Shown here one piece after another: positions 1 through 6,074 of a DNA stretch of 10,445 nucleotides. The notes beneath the pieces were generated by a model. It did no database searches. It saw only the letters and a list, made by a program, of their open reading frames with translations, and was not told the origin of the DNA. This stretch comes from JBBSMX01 sp038232935 (lineage in GTDB: Bacteria > Bacteroidota > Rhodothermia > Rhodothermales > JANQRZ01). How positions within the stretch are numbered: the stretch's first letter is position 1; each line of letters opens with the position of its first letter. A program made the position numbers and the translations under genes. The stretch lies in contig JBBSMX010000145.1 of the NCBI GenBank assembly GCA_038232935.1, positions 1 through 10,445 of the forward strand. Direction: 5' to 3'.

Positions 1-72
1 CTTGACGATGGCGGGCGCGGCCGTGCAGTGGGGGGCGGGGCAGACCTCGCCGGCACGAGCGAACTCGGACAT
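1..72 (-). CDS. N-terminal fragment of an unrecognised protein
   Basis: A minus-strand frame opens with ATG at 72 and runs off the left edge after 24 codons, giving MSEFARAGEVCPAPHC followed by TAAPAIVK. A GAGG at 79-82 lies 6 bases upstream of the ATG, a good Shine-Dalgarno spacing, and this is why I take it as a real start. Two cysteines and a histidine (C-P-A-P-H-C) lie close together near the N-terminus and could bind metal, but the fragment is too short to assign a family. It diverges from the gene at 384. I do not recognise it. Confidence 0.4.
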   Translation of the reverse strand, partial: MSEFARAGEVCPAPHCTAAPAIVK

Positions 73-383
73 GGGAGACCTCGGAAGAGGGAGTCGAAGA
101 GTACGTCATAGCCCGTCAACACACAACTGGGAGACTACCCACCATCCGTCACGCGCTTTACGAACTGCTCGACGCCGGCGCGCTCGCGCCCCACGTCACG
201 GACGCGTTCCGGCTCGAAGGCTCCTGCCTCCTCGGTCTCTCCCCCGCGCCGAAAACCGACCCGCGCCGTCTGTCGCTCCACGATGTAACAGAGCGCTAGG
301 GGATTTTTATGCCCTACCCCTTGCAGGCGTGGTGTGTTTTCTTAAACTGATACGCGAAGTCCCTGCATCCATAGCTCCGCACT
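73..383. other. Intergenic region between divergent genes
   Basis: This 311-base stretch lies between the minus-strand gene starting at 72 and the plus-strand gene starting at 384. It should carry promoters for both. Much of it (90-299) is open in one plus-strand frame without a start codon, listed separately. The last 85 bases are less GC-rich and include a T-run at 304-308 flanked by a weak inverted repeat (TAGGG at 297-301, CCCTA at 312-316). A very weak promoter-like pair, TTGCAG at 321-326 and TAAACT at 343-348 with a 16-base spacer, precedes the gene at 384. I would not rely on it. Confidence 0.4.
90..299 (+). pseudogene. Possible gene remnant without a start codon
   Basis: The plus frame ending at TAG 297-299 is open from position 6 but has no ATG, GTG or TTG. 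From about 90 it reads like a real protein: segments such as RHALYELLDAGALAPHV and DAFRLEGSCLLGLSP, ending SLHDVTER. By hand count its G+C is high at codon positions 1 and 3 (about 80%) and about 50% at position 2, as in a translated GC-rich gene. The antisense frame gives a monotonous Arg/Glu/Gly-rich peptide, so plus is the likelier coding strand. The upstream part overlaps the start of the divergent gene, so a normal start is hard to place. It could be a decayed C-terminal fragment or chance openness in GC-rich DNA. No family recognised. Confidence 0.25.
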
Positions 384-1082
384 ATGACGCTCCGCCCCCG
401 CATCGGCATCACCACCTCGCTCAACGACGGCGAACAGCGACTGGACCGCCGCTACGTGCTCGCCGTGGAGCGTGCGGGCGGCCTCCCCCTCATCGTCCCG
501 ATGCTGGAGACGGAGGACGCGGCCGATGACTTCGTGGCCCTGCTGGACGGGCTCGTCATCACCGGCGGTCCCGCCATCACCGACGGGCTCGTGGGAACGC
601 TGCCCGAGGACATCGAAGAAACAGCGCCCGACCGGTTAGCGTCTGATACACATATTCTGTCCGCGTTCCTCTCCACACACCGCCCTGTCCTCGGCATCTG
701 CTACGGCATGCAACTCGGCAACGCCGCTGCCGGCGGCACACTCTACGCCGATGTGCAGGCTCAGCGTAACGGGTCGGCCGCACACAGCCAGAAGCGGGGG
801 GCGACCGACCACGCCGTCACCCTCGAACCCGGCACGCACCTGCACCGGGTACTTCAGCAAGAGAGCTTCGCTGTGAACACGCGCCACATTCAAGCGATCG
901 AATCCCCCGGCCGCAGCCTCCGCGTCGCCGCGCGGGCTCCCGATGGCGTCGTTGAGGCCGTCGAGAGTGAAGACGGATCGTTCGTCGGGGTGCAGTGGCA
1001 CCCGGAGCGGATGGGGGCGGTCATGGCCCCGCTCTTCCGCCATCTCGTCGAGCAAGCGTTGGCGAGGCGGCGTACGGCCTGA
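384..1082 (+). CDS. Peptidase C26 / gamma-glutamyl-GABA hydrolase-like protein
   Basis: A 232-residue protein of the class I glutamine amidotransferase fold, closest in plan to the peptidase C26 family (PuuD-type gamma-glutamyl hydrolases), which cleave gamma-glutamyl amide bonds in the cytoplasm. The N-terminal strand PRIGIT, the segment GGLPLIVPM and the turn LDGLVITGGP (residues 54-63) are typical. The nucleophile elbow is PVLGICYGMQ with Cys106, followed by GGTLYADV. The other triad residues are His206 and Glu208 in VQWHPE. PuuD-type enzymes usually have an arginine after the cysteine (ICRG); here it is tyrosine. Length fits the family. The ATG at 384 sits just before the conserved PRIGIT strand, so the start is well placed although no Shine-Dalgarno is visible. 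No polyamine or GABA genes lie nearby, so the substrate is open; another gamma-glutamyl compound is equally possible. Confidence 0.88.
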   Translation: MTLRPRIGITTSLNDGEQRLDRRYVLAVERAGGLPLIVPMLETEDAADDFVALLDGLVITGGPAITDGLVGTLPEDIEETAPDRLASDTHILSAFLSTHRPVLGICYGMQLGNAAAGGTLYADVQAQRNGSAAHSQKRGATDHAVTLEPGTHLHRVLQQESFAVNTRHIQAIESPGRSLRVAARAPDGVVEAVESEDGSFVGVQWHPERMGAVMAPLFRHLVEQALARRRTA

Positions 1083-1190
1083 TCCTTGTTACCTATATCG
1101 TTATATCACTACCAACCGTTCGGAAGACGTTGATGCACTAACCGATCGTTCCTTCCCGTTATCCTCGGACCCTCTTTACACGCCAGCCCC

Positions 1191-3032
1191 ATGCCTGACA
1201 CGTCCCCCGAGCCCCGCCCGAAGCGCTCCCTCGCCGACTATCTCACGGACCCGAGCGCCCGCCGCATCGAGTGGCTCGCGCTCTTCTGCCTGGTCGCCCT
1301 CGGCCTGTTCGTGTTTGTGGTGACCCGGAGCGACCTCGTCGCCCAGGTGCCGCCGCCTCCGGGGCCGGACGAGGCCACGGAAGAGGTCGCGGCCGAAGTG
1401 GAAGACACGTTGATCCCAAAGGGGCCGTTCACCCTCTCCGCCCTCGATGTCCACCCGGACCGCATCTACGCGCCCTACCTGTCCGGAGCATTCATACAGT
1501 CCAGCGACTCCTCTGCGACGAACGTCACCCTCGACGATTTCCGCGCCCAGCTCGAGATCTATCAGCAGCGGCAGGGCGTGGACGACAACTTCTCCATCCG
1601 CGTGCTCGACAACCGCACGGCGAAAACGCTGGAGGTGTTCACCCTCCGCGCCCAGCGTGACCGGTTCGAGGAGACGGGCGATGCCAACTGGGACCACATC
1701 GACCAGGCGCGGAAAGTGGCGACCAGACAGCTCGTCCAGAAATGGGCCGCCCGCGGTGTCCCGAAGGCAAGCGTCGCGATCCGTTGGGGCCGGGCGAACC
1801 AGGTGGCCGAGGCCCGAGCCCGCGAGCTTCCCACTATTGAGTACGAGATCCGCTACGCGCGCCAGCTCGGCCTGAGCCTGCTCGCCACCGAGATCGGCAC
1901 GGTCGAGACGTTCAATCAGGACTGGATGGTCTCGCCCGTGGGAGCGCGGAGCCGGTACCAGATGATGCCGGACATCCTCGAACTCTTCGACATTAACACC
2001 TATACGCTCCCGGCGCAGGCGGGAACGGTGCAGGTGCGTGAAGAGCTCAATCCCCTGCTGGCGATGCAGTCCGCTTTCCTCCTGCTGCGGGGCTACGCGA
2101 ACGCTGTCGGCCACGAGATCCCGGGCATCTCCTCCTATCATACAGGGCCGGGCAACATCTTCCACCTCTACCAGACCTTCCTCCGCTCGAACGCCGGCAC
2201 CACGGACCTCGCCAGCAAGAACGTCATCGACGCCTACATGTGGGGCGTGACCGACGGGTTCGAGCGTGTCCGCAAGCAGTCGTCGTTCGGGCCGTACTCG
2301 CGGGCGTACGTGCTCCAGGCATACGGGTCGCTCCGGGCGGTCGAGAACAAAGAGATCGACCCGGCCCAGACGATCAAGGCGGAGATGGTGGCCCTCAAGG
2401 CGGGCCAGACGATCACGCTGGAGGCCCTGCTGAACGCATTGCAACCGCACGACGCGCGCCTCAACTGGGGGCTGGGCTCCGGCGACGCCAACCTGTACCA
2501 GCGCTTCCGCCTGCTCAACCCGCAGCTCGACCTTCCGTCCTCCGGTGGCGATGGGCCGGTGAGCGTGCCGGCCGCCGGCAACGTCACGTTCTCGCGCCTC
2601 TCGGGCGGCAAACGCGTCCGCTTCTTCCTCCCCTACGGGGCCTCCGAGGTCCTCCACCGGATCGGCACGACGGCGCTGGACGACAACGCCCTCTTCCTCT
2701 TCGACGACACGGCCTTCGCCGACCCGGCGCGCGACGGCACCCAGACGCCGTACGACCGGGCCTACGCCCAGCTCGTCGAGGACATCGGCACCTTCGGGTT
2801 CACCGGCTCGAACCAGCGAAAGCTGGAGGCGCTTTACACGAAGATGCAAGAGCTCGCCAAGGAGAACCCGACGCAGTACCGGGTCGCCCAGGCCAAGATC
2901 ATCACGATCCACCGTCGGACGTGGATGACGCAGGCGTTCCGCGAGCTCTCGGGCACCGTCGCCAACGTGCTCGGCTCGCGCGCCACCGCCTCGACCGGCA
3001 GCGCCGCGAGCGCACCCAACACGGCTCCGTAA
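1191..3032 (+). CDS. Membrane-anchored lytic transglycosylase-like protein
   Basis: A 613-residue protein. A short cytoplasmic tail (1-27) precedes one hydrophobic segment (about 28-45, LALFCLVALGLFVFVV) and a Pro/Glu-rich linker, so the bulk is probably periplasmic. Residues about 228-262 resemble the SLT (lytic transglycosylase) active-site region, with SPVGARSRYQMMP matching the family's S-x-x-GAxGLMQLMP. A later segment, SSYHTGPGNIFHLY (314-327), matches its AYNAGPG motif. In typical SLT enzymes the catalytic Glu lies three residues before Phe in ESxFN. Here the sequence is VETFN, so Glu239 is two before Phe241, and Glu234 is an alternative. I recognise no domain in the C-terminal half; it ends in an Ala/Ser/Thr tail. 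The likely role is peptidoglycan cleavage or binding, inferred from motifs only. The ATG at 1191 has no Shine-Dalgarno. The 108-base AT-richer gap before it (1083-1190) may hold its promoter, but I see no convincing boxes. Confidence 0.75.
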   Translation: MPDTSPEPRPKRSLADYLTDPSARRIEWLALFCLVALGLFVFVVTRSDLVAQVPPPPGPDEATEEVAAEVEDTLIPKGPFTLSALDVHPDRIYAPYLSGAFIQSSDSSATNVTLDDFRAQLEIYQQRQGVDDNFSIRVLDNRTAKTLEVFTLRAQRDRFEETGDANWDHIDQARKVATRQLVQKWAARGVPKASVAIRWGRANQVAEARARELPTIEYEIRYARQLGLSLLATEIGTVETFNQDWMVSPVGARSRYQMMPDILELFDINTYTLPAQAGTVQVREELNPLLAMQSAFLLLRGYANAVGHEIPGISSYHTGPGNIFHLYQTFLRSNAGTTDLASKNVIDAYMWGVTDGFERVRKQSSFGPYSRAYVLQAYGSLRAVENKEIDPAQTIKAEMVALKAGQTITLEALLNALQPHDARLNWGLGSGDANLYQRFRLLNPQLDLPSSGGDGPVSVPAAGNVTFSRLSGGKRVRFFLPYGASEVLHRIGTTALDDNALFLFDDTAFADPARDGTQTPYDRAYAQLVEDIGTFGFTGSNQRKLEALYTKMQELAKENPTQYRVAQAKIITIHRRTWMTQAFRELSGTVANVLGSRATASTGSAASAPNTAP

Positions 3033-3062
3033 CGAGGACCGATTTCTCTCTGTTGGACTGCG

Positions 3063-3088
3063 TAGGGGCGACCGGCCGGTCGCCCCTA
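3063..3088. terminator. 26-bp perfect palindrome, likely bidirectional terminator
   Basis: The arm TAGGGGCGACCGG is followed directly by its exact reverse complement. It lies 30 bases past the stop of the plus-strand gene at 1191-3032 and 19 bases past the stop of the convergent MOSC gene at 3108-3653. The RNA would form a very stable GC-rich hairpin from either strand. Neither side has a long T-run (only TCGTTT follows on the plus strand), so it is not a textbook intrinsic terminator. Its place between convergent genes supports that role. Confidence 0.55.
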
Positions 3089-3107
3089 TGTCGTTTCCCC
3101 CGGCGCG

Positions 3108-3653
3108 TCAGCCTGCGCTCCGCTCGATGGCATCGCCGGTGCGGATGACGCCGCCTTCCTCAACGATAAAGAGTGCGCCCCGGTAGCGCGCCTGCCGGAC
3201 GACGGCGAAGGCTTCGGCGCTCGTGCGCTCGCGGAAGACGGAGCACGGCCGGTGCTCGCGCTCGGACCGGACGAGGACGGCCTCCCCCACCCGCACGCGG
3301 TCGCCGGGTTCGAGCGCGGCGAGGTCGAACCCCTCCGTGATGAGGTTGTCGCCGACGACGAGGGGAGCCACACCGAGCACCCGCAGCGTGTCGAGCGCGA
3401 CAGCGGAGACCTCGCGGCCGGGGACGTGCTTGCCGAGGTAGAACGACTTGCGGCCGTGGTCGCCGGCGAAGCCTTTGCCGGGCACCGCCGTCACGGCGTC
3501 CCGCGCGACGTGCTCGTGTGGGCGCGGAGTCTCGACGAGCAGCGCCACCGTCCCGCGCGGCCCGAGCCGCTGCCGCTCCAACGCGTCTACCCACGCTTCG
3601 ACGACGGCGAGGTCGGGGTTCGACGGCTGCATGTTCAATCCCAAACCCACCAC
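3108..3653 (-). CDS. MOSC-domain protein (last gene of the block)
   Basis: A 181-residue protein with the MOSC fold (named after the molybdenum-cofactor sulfurase C-terminal domain), a family thought to carry or transfer sulfur to metal or cofactor sites. Recognisable parts are VPGKGFAGDHG (57-67), GREVSAVALDTL (79-90), GDNLITEGFDLAALEPGDRVRVG (101-123, a strong MOSC signature) and the single conserved cysteine Cys137 in REHRPCSVF. I choose the GTG start at 3653 because a GGAG at 3659-3662 lies 5 bases upstream. A second GTG at 3650 and an in-frame ATG at 3632 are alternatives that would trim 1 or 7 residues. The start is 13 bases after the ppk stop codon, so translation is probably coupled to ppk. 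The substrate is unknown. It is only distantly similar to the other MOSC protein at 8086-8562. Confidence 0.85.
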   Translation of the reverse strand: MVGLGLNMQPSNPDLAVVEAWVDALERQRLGPRGTVALLVETPRPHEHVARDAVTAVPGKGFAGDHGRKSFYLGKHVPGREVSAVALDTLRVLGVAPLVVGDNLITEGFDLAALEPGDRVRVGEAVLVRSEREHRPCSVFRERTSAEAFAVVRQARYRGALFIVEEGGVIRTGDAIERSAG

Positions 3654-3658
3654 GCCGG

Positions 3659-3662
3659 CTCC
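3659..3662 (-). promoter_or_regulatory. Ribosome binding site GGAG for the MOSC gene
   Basis: On the minus strand GGAG sits inside the 13-base gap between the ppk stop codon and the GTG at 3653, with a 5-base spacer. It supports the GTG start, and it stands out because most other starts in the window lack such a site. Confidence 0.5.
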
Positions 3663-3666
3663 AGAA

Positions 3667-6018
3667 TCAGATGTCCCACGGCAGGTCCTCCTCGACGGAG
3701 CGTCGGAGCGCGCGGCCCATCAGCACATCGTGGAAGGCGCGCTCCGGCTCGTCGGGGGCGGGCCGGCGCTGGGTGTAGAGGCCGTCCGCGTCGAGGTCCC
3801 ACGCGAGGCGGTTGTCCTTGAGGCAGAACTTGAGCGTCCGCTTGAGCCGCTCCCGCACCTTCGGGTCGTCAATGGGCACGACGACTTCGACGCGGTCCTC
3901 CAGGTTGCGCCGTTGCCAATCCGCGCTCCCGATGAAGGCCTTCGGCTCGCCGCCGTTGCCGAAGTAGTAGATCCGGCTGTGCTCCAGAAAGCGGCCGACG
4001 ATGGAGAGCACCTCGATGGTCTCCGAGAGCCCCGGCACGCCGGGCCGGAGGCGGCAATGACCGCGCACGATGAGCGAGATCTTGACCCCGGCGCGCGAGG
4101 CGTCGTAGAGCTTCCGGATCATCACCGGGTCGTCGAGCGCATTCATCTTGCAGATGATCCGGCCGTTCCCCGTTGCCTCCTGATGCTCGATCTCGCGGTC
4201 GATCAGGGCGAGGAAGGCTGGGCGTAGGTCGCGCGGGGCGACGTGCAGCTTCTGGTAGCGCTGCTCCGGCGCATACCCCGTGAGGTAGTGGAACAGGTTC
4301 ACGAGGTCCGAGCCGATGGCCCGGTTCGCGGTCAGCAGCCCGAGGTCGGTATAGAACCAGGCCGTGGTCGGGTTGTAATTGCCCGTCGAAATGTGGCTGT
4401 AGGTGCGGAGCCCGTCGGCCTCCTCGCGCACGACGAGGGTCGTCTTCGCGTGGGTCTTGAGCCCGACGAGGCCGTAGGTGACGTGGACGCCGGCCTTCTC
4501 TAGGGCCTGCGCCATCTCGATGTTGCGCTCCTCGTCGAAGCGCGCCTTTAACTCGATGAGGGCGGCGACCTGCTTGCCTGCCTCGGCCGCGCGGCGGAGG
4601 GCCGCTACGACCGGCGAGTCCTTGCTGGTCCGGTAGAGCGTCAGCTTGATGGCGAGCACGTGCGGGTCGAGCGCGGCCTCCTCGACGAAGCGGAGCGTCG
4701 AGGCCGTGAACGACTCGTAGGGGTGGTGGACGAGGAGATCGCGGCGGCGGATGACGGCGAAGAGGTTCGCCTTGTCCTCGCTCTCGCCCTCGTGGCGGAG
4801 CCGGATCGGGACGATCGGCTCCCAGCGCGGGTACTGGTACTGTGGGAACGGGAGGTCGGCGAGGTCGGTGAGGTCGGCGAGTTCGAGGAGGCCGTCGGAG
4901 ACGTAGACATCCTCGGGCTCGAGTTCGAGCTCGCGCTCGAGGAGCCTCAGGACGGCGGCCGGCATGTCCTCCTCCACCTCGAGCCGGACGACATCGGCGA
5001 ACCGGCGCTCCCTGATCTCCTCGGAGATCATCGAGAGCAGGTCATCGGCCTCCTCCTCGCTGCGCCGCATGTCGGCGTTGCGCGTGATGCGGAAGGCGCT
5101 CACGGCGACGACCTCCATCCCCCGGAACAGCTCAGCCACATTCGCGCGGATGATCTGCTCGACGGGGACGAAGTGGCTCACCTCGCCGGGGATCGAGATC
5201 CAACGCCCGCGCGAGATCGGAACCTTGAGGCGGGCGAAGTGCTCGGTGCCGCGCGCCGGGTGGCGGAGCATGACGGCGAGCGAGAGCGAGAGGTTCGAGA
5301 TGAACGGGAACGGGTGCCCCGGATCGACGGCGAGCGGGGTGAGGATGGGGAAGATGTGGGTGTGGAAGTACGTGTCGAGCGCACTCTGTTGGTCGTCCGA
5401 GAGGTCGGCGTAATCGCGGACCGCGATGCCGGCGGCATCGAGCTTGGGGCGGAGACCGTCTTCCCAGACCCGGATGATGGTCCGGTACATCGGGATGATG
5501 GCCCGGCGCACGAGGTCGAGTTGCTCGGCGGGCGTCCGGCCGTCAGGCGAGAGCGAGACGACGCCAGCGGCCTCCTGCCGCTTCAGCCCGCCGACGCGCT
5601 TGCGGAAGAACTCGTCGAGGTTGTTGGCCGTGATGGCGAGGAAGCGGACCTGTTCGAGCATCGGCGTCCGCGCGTCGAGGGCCTGGGCGAGCACGCGGGC
5701 GTTGAAGTCGAGCCAGCTCAGCTCGCGGTTGAAGTAGAGCGCGGGGTCAGAAAGTTCGACGTCGTCGGGGAGGGGCTGGGGATCCACGGCGGGCGGGACG
5801 GCGAAGTCCCACTCCGGCACGGCAGGGGCCACACACGGTTCGCAAAAACCGGGTGACGCGCCGGATTCCTCGGCCGCCTCGACGGCGGAACCTGTGGTGA
5901 GCGATGCCGCACCATCTCCGCCGGGTACCGTCTCCTCGGTCTCCTGCTCTTCGGGTTCGGAGGCGGTGCCGGACTTGAGCGCGGCGGGCTCTTTTACAGG
6001 CTCAGATTTCTTGGGCAT
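3667..6018 (-). CDS. ppk1: Polyphosphate kinase 1
   Basis: Ppk1 reversibly polymerises the terminal phosphate of ATP into polyphosphate. The predicted protein has 783 residues from the ATG at 6018. I prefer this start because the longer frame from 6105 would overlap the end of dnaG. Residues 1 to about 94 are an acidic, low-complexity extension (MPKKSEPVKEP, PEEQETEE) with a CxxC (FCEPC). The PPK N-terminal domain begins at about 95 with YFNRELSWLDFNARVL, followed by NNLDEFFRKRVGGL. The two phospholipase-D-like catalytic histidines are His523 in THAK and His680 in FLEHSR. Their spacing of 157 residues equals that of His435 and His592 in E. coli Ppk. Also present are HISTGNYNPTTAWFYTDLGL, LRPGVPGLSE and GSADWQRRNLEDRVE. 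The enzyme looks intact and active. It lies 56 bases after dnaG and 13 before a MOSC gene on the same strand. No Shine-Dalgarno is visible. Confidence 0.97.
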   Translation of the reverse strand: MPKKSEPVKEPAALKSGTASEPEEQETEETVPGGDGAASLTTGSAVEAAEESGASPGFCEPCVAPAVPEWDFAVPPAVDPQPLPDDVELSDPALYFNRELSWLDFNARVLAQALDARTPMLEQVRFLAITANNLDEFFRKRVGGLKRQEAAGVVSLSPDGRTPAEQLDLVRRAIIPMYRTIIRVWEDGLRPKLDAAGIAVRDYADLSDDQQSALDTYFHTHIFPILTPLAVDPGHPFPFISNLSLSLAVMLRHPARGTEHFARLKVPISRGRWISIPGEVSHFVPVEQIIRANVAELFRGMEVVAVSAFRITRNADMRRSEEEADDLLSMISEEIRERRFADVVRLEVEEDMPAAVLRLLERELELEPEDVYVSDGLLELADLTDLADLPFPQYQYPRWEPIVPIRLRHEGESEDKANLFAVIRRRDLLVHHPYESFTASTLRFVEEAALDPHVLAIKLTLYRTSKDSPVVAALRRAAEAGKQVAALIELKARFDEERNIEMAQALEKAGVHVTYGLVGLKTHAKTTLVVREEADGLRTYSHISTGNYNPTTAWFYTDLGLLTANRAIGSDLVNLFHYLTGYAPEQRYQKLHVAPRDLRPAFLALIDREIEHQEATGNGRIICKMNALDDPVMIRKLYDASRAGVKISLIVRGHCRLRPGVPGLSETIEVLSIVGRFLEHSRIYYFGNGGEPKAFIGSADWQRRNLEDRVEVVVPIDDPKVRERLKRTLKFCLKDNRLAWDLDADGLYTQRRPAPDEPERAFHDVLMGRALRRSVEEDLPWDI
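4852..4878. repeat. Three tandem 9-bp units inside ppk1
   Basis: On the plus strand GAGGTCGGC, GAGGTCGGT and GAGGTCGGC follow each other directly. On the coding strand they give a short Asp-Leu-(Ala/Thr) repeat (LTDLADL) in Ppk1. The unit is a multiple of three, so copy-number change would not break the frame. Confidence 0.6.
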
Positions 6019-6074
6019 AGGGCGACGGGATGGAAGGATCGATGAAGATACGGGACGCAGCGCGCGAAGTGCCG

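Noticed and set aside
135..281. 48-residue minus-strand frame with a GTG start
   Set aside because: Its composition is Arg/Glu/Gly-rich like an antisense shadow of the better-looking plus frame. It has no ribosome binding site.
1176..2912. 578-residue minus-strand open frame
   Set aside because: It is antisense to the plus-strand membrane protein at 1191-3032, which has a transmembrane anchor and SLT-like motifs. The minus frame is a charged, motif-free shadow.
2240..3148. 302-residue plus-strand frame extending past the stop of the 1191-3032 gene
   Set aside because: It is an out-of-frame shadow rich in Arg, Gly and Pro that runs through the palindrome region.
4660..5856. 398-residue plus-strand open frame
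   Set aside because: It is fully antisense to the clearly conserved ppk1. Its composition is Glu/Arg/Val/Asp/Gly-rich and monotonous, as expected for the complement of a GC-rich gene.
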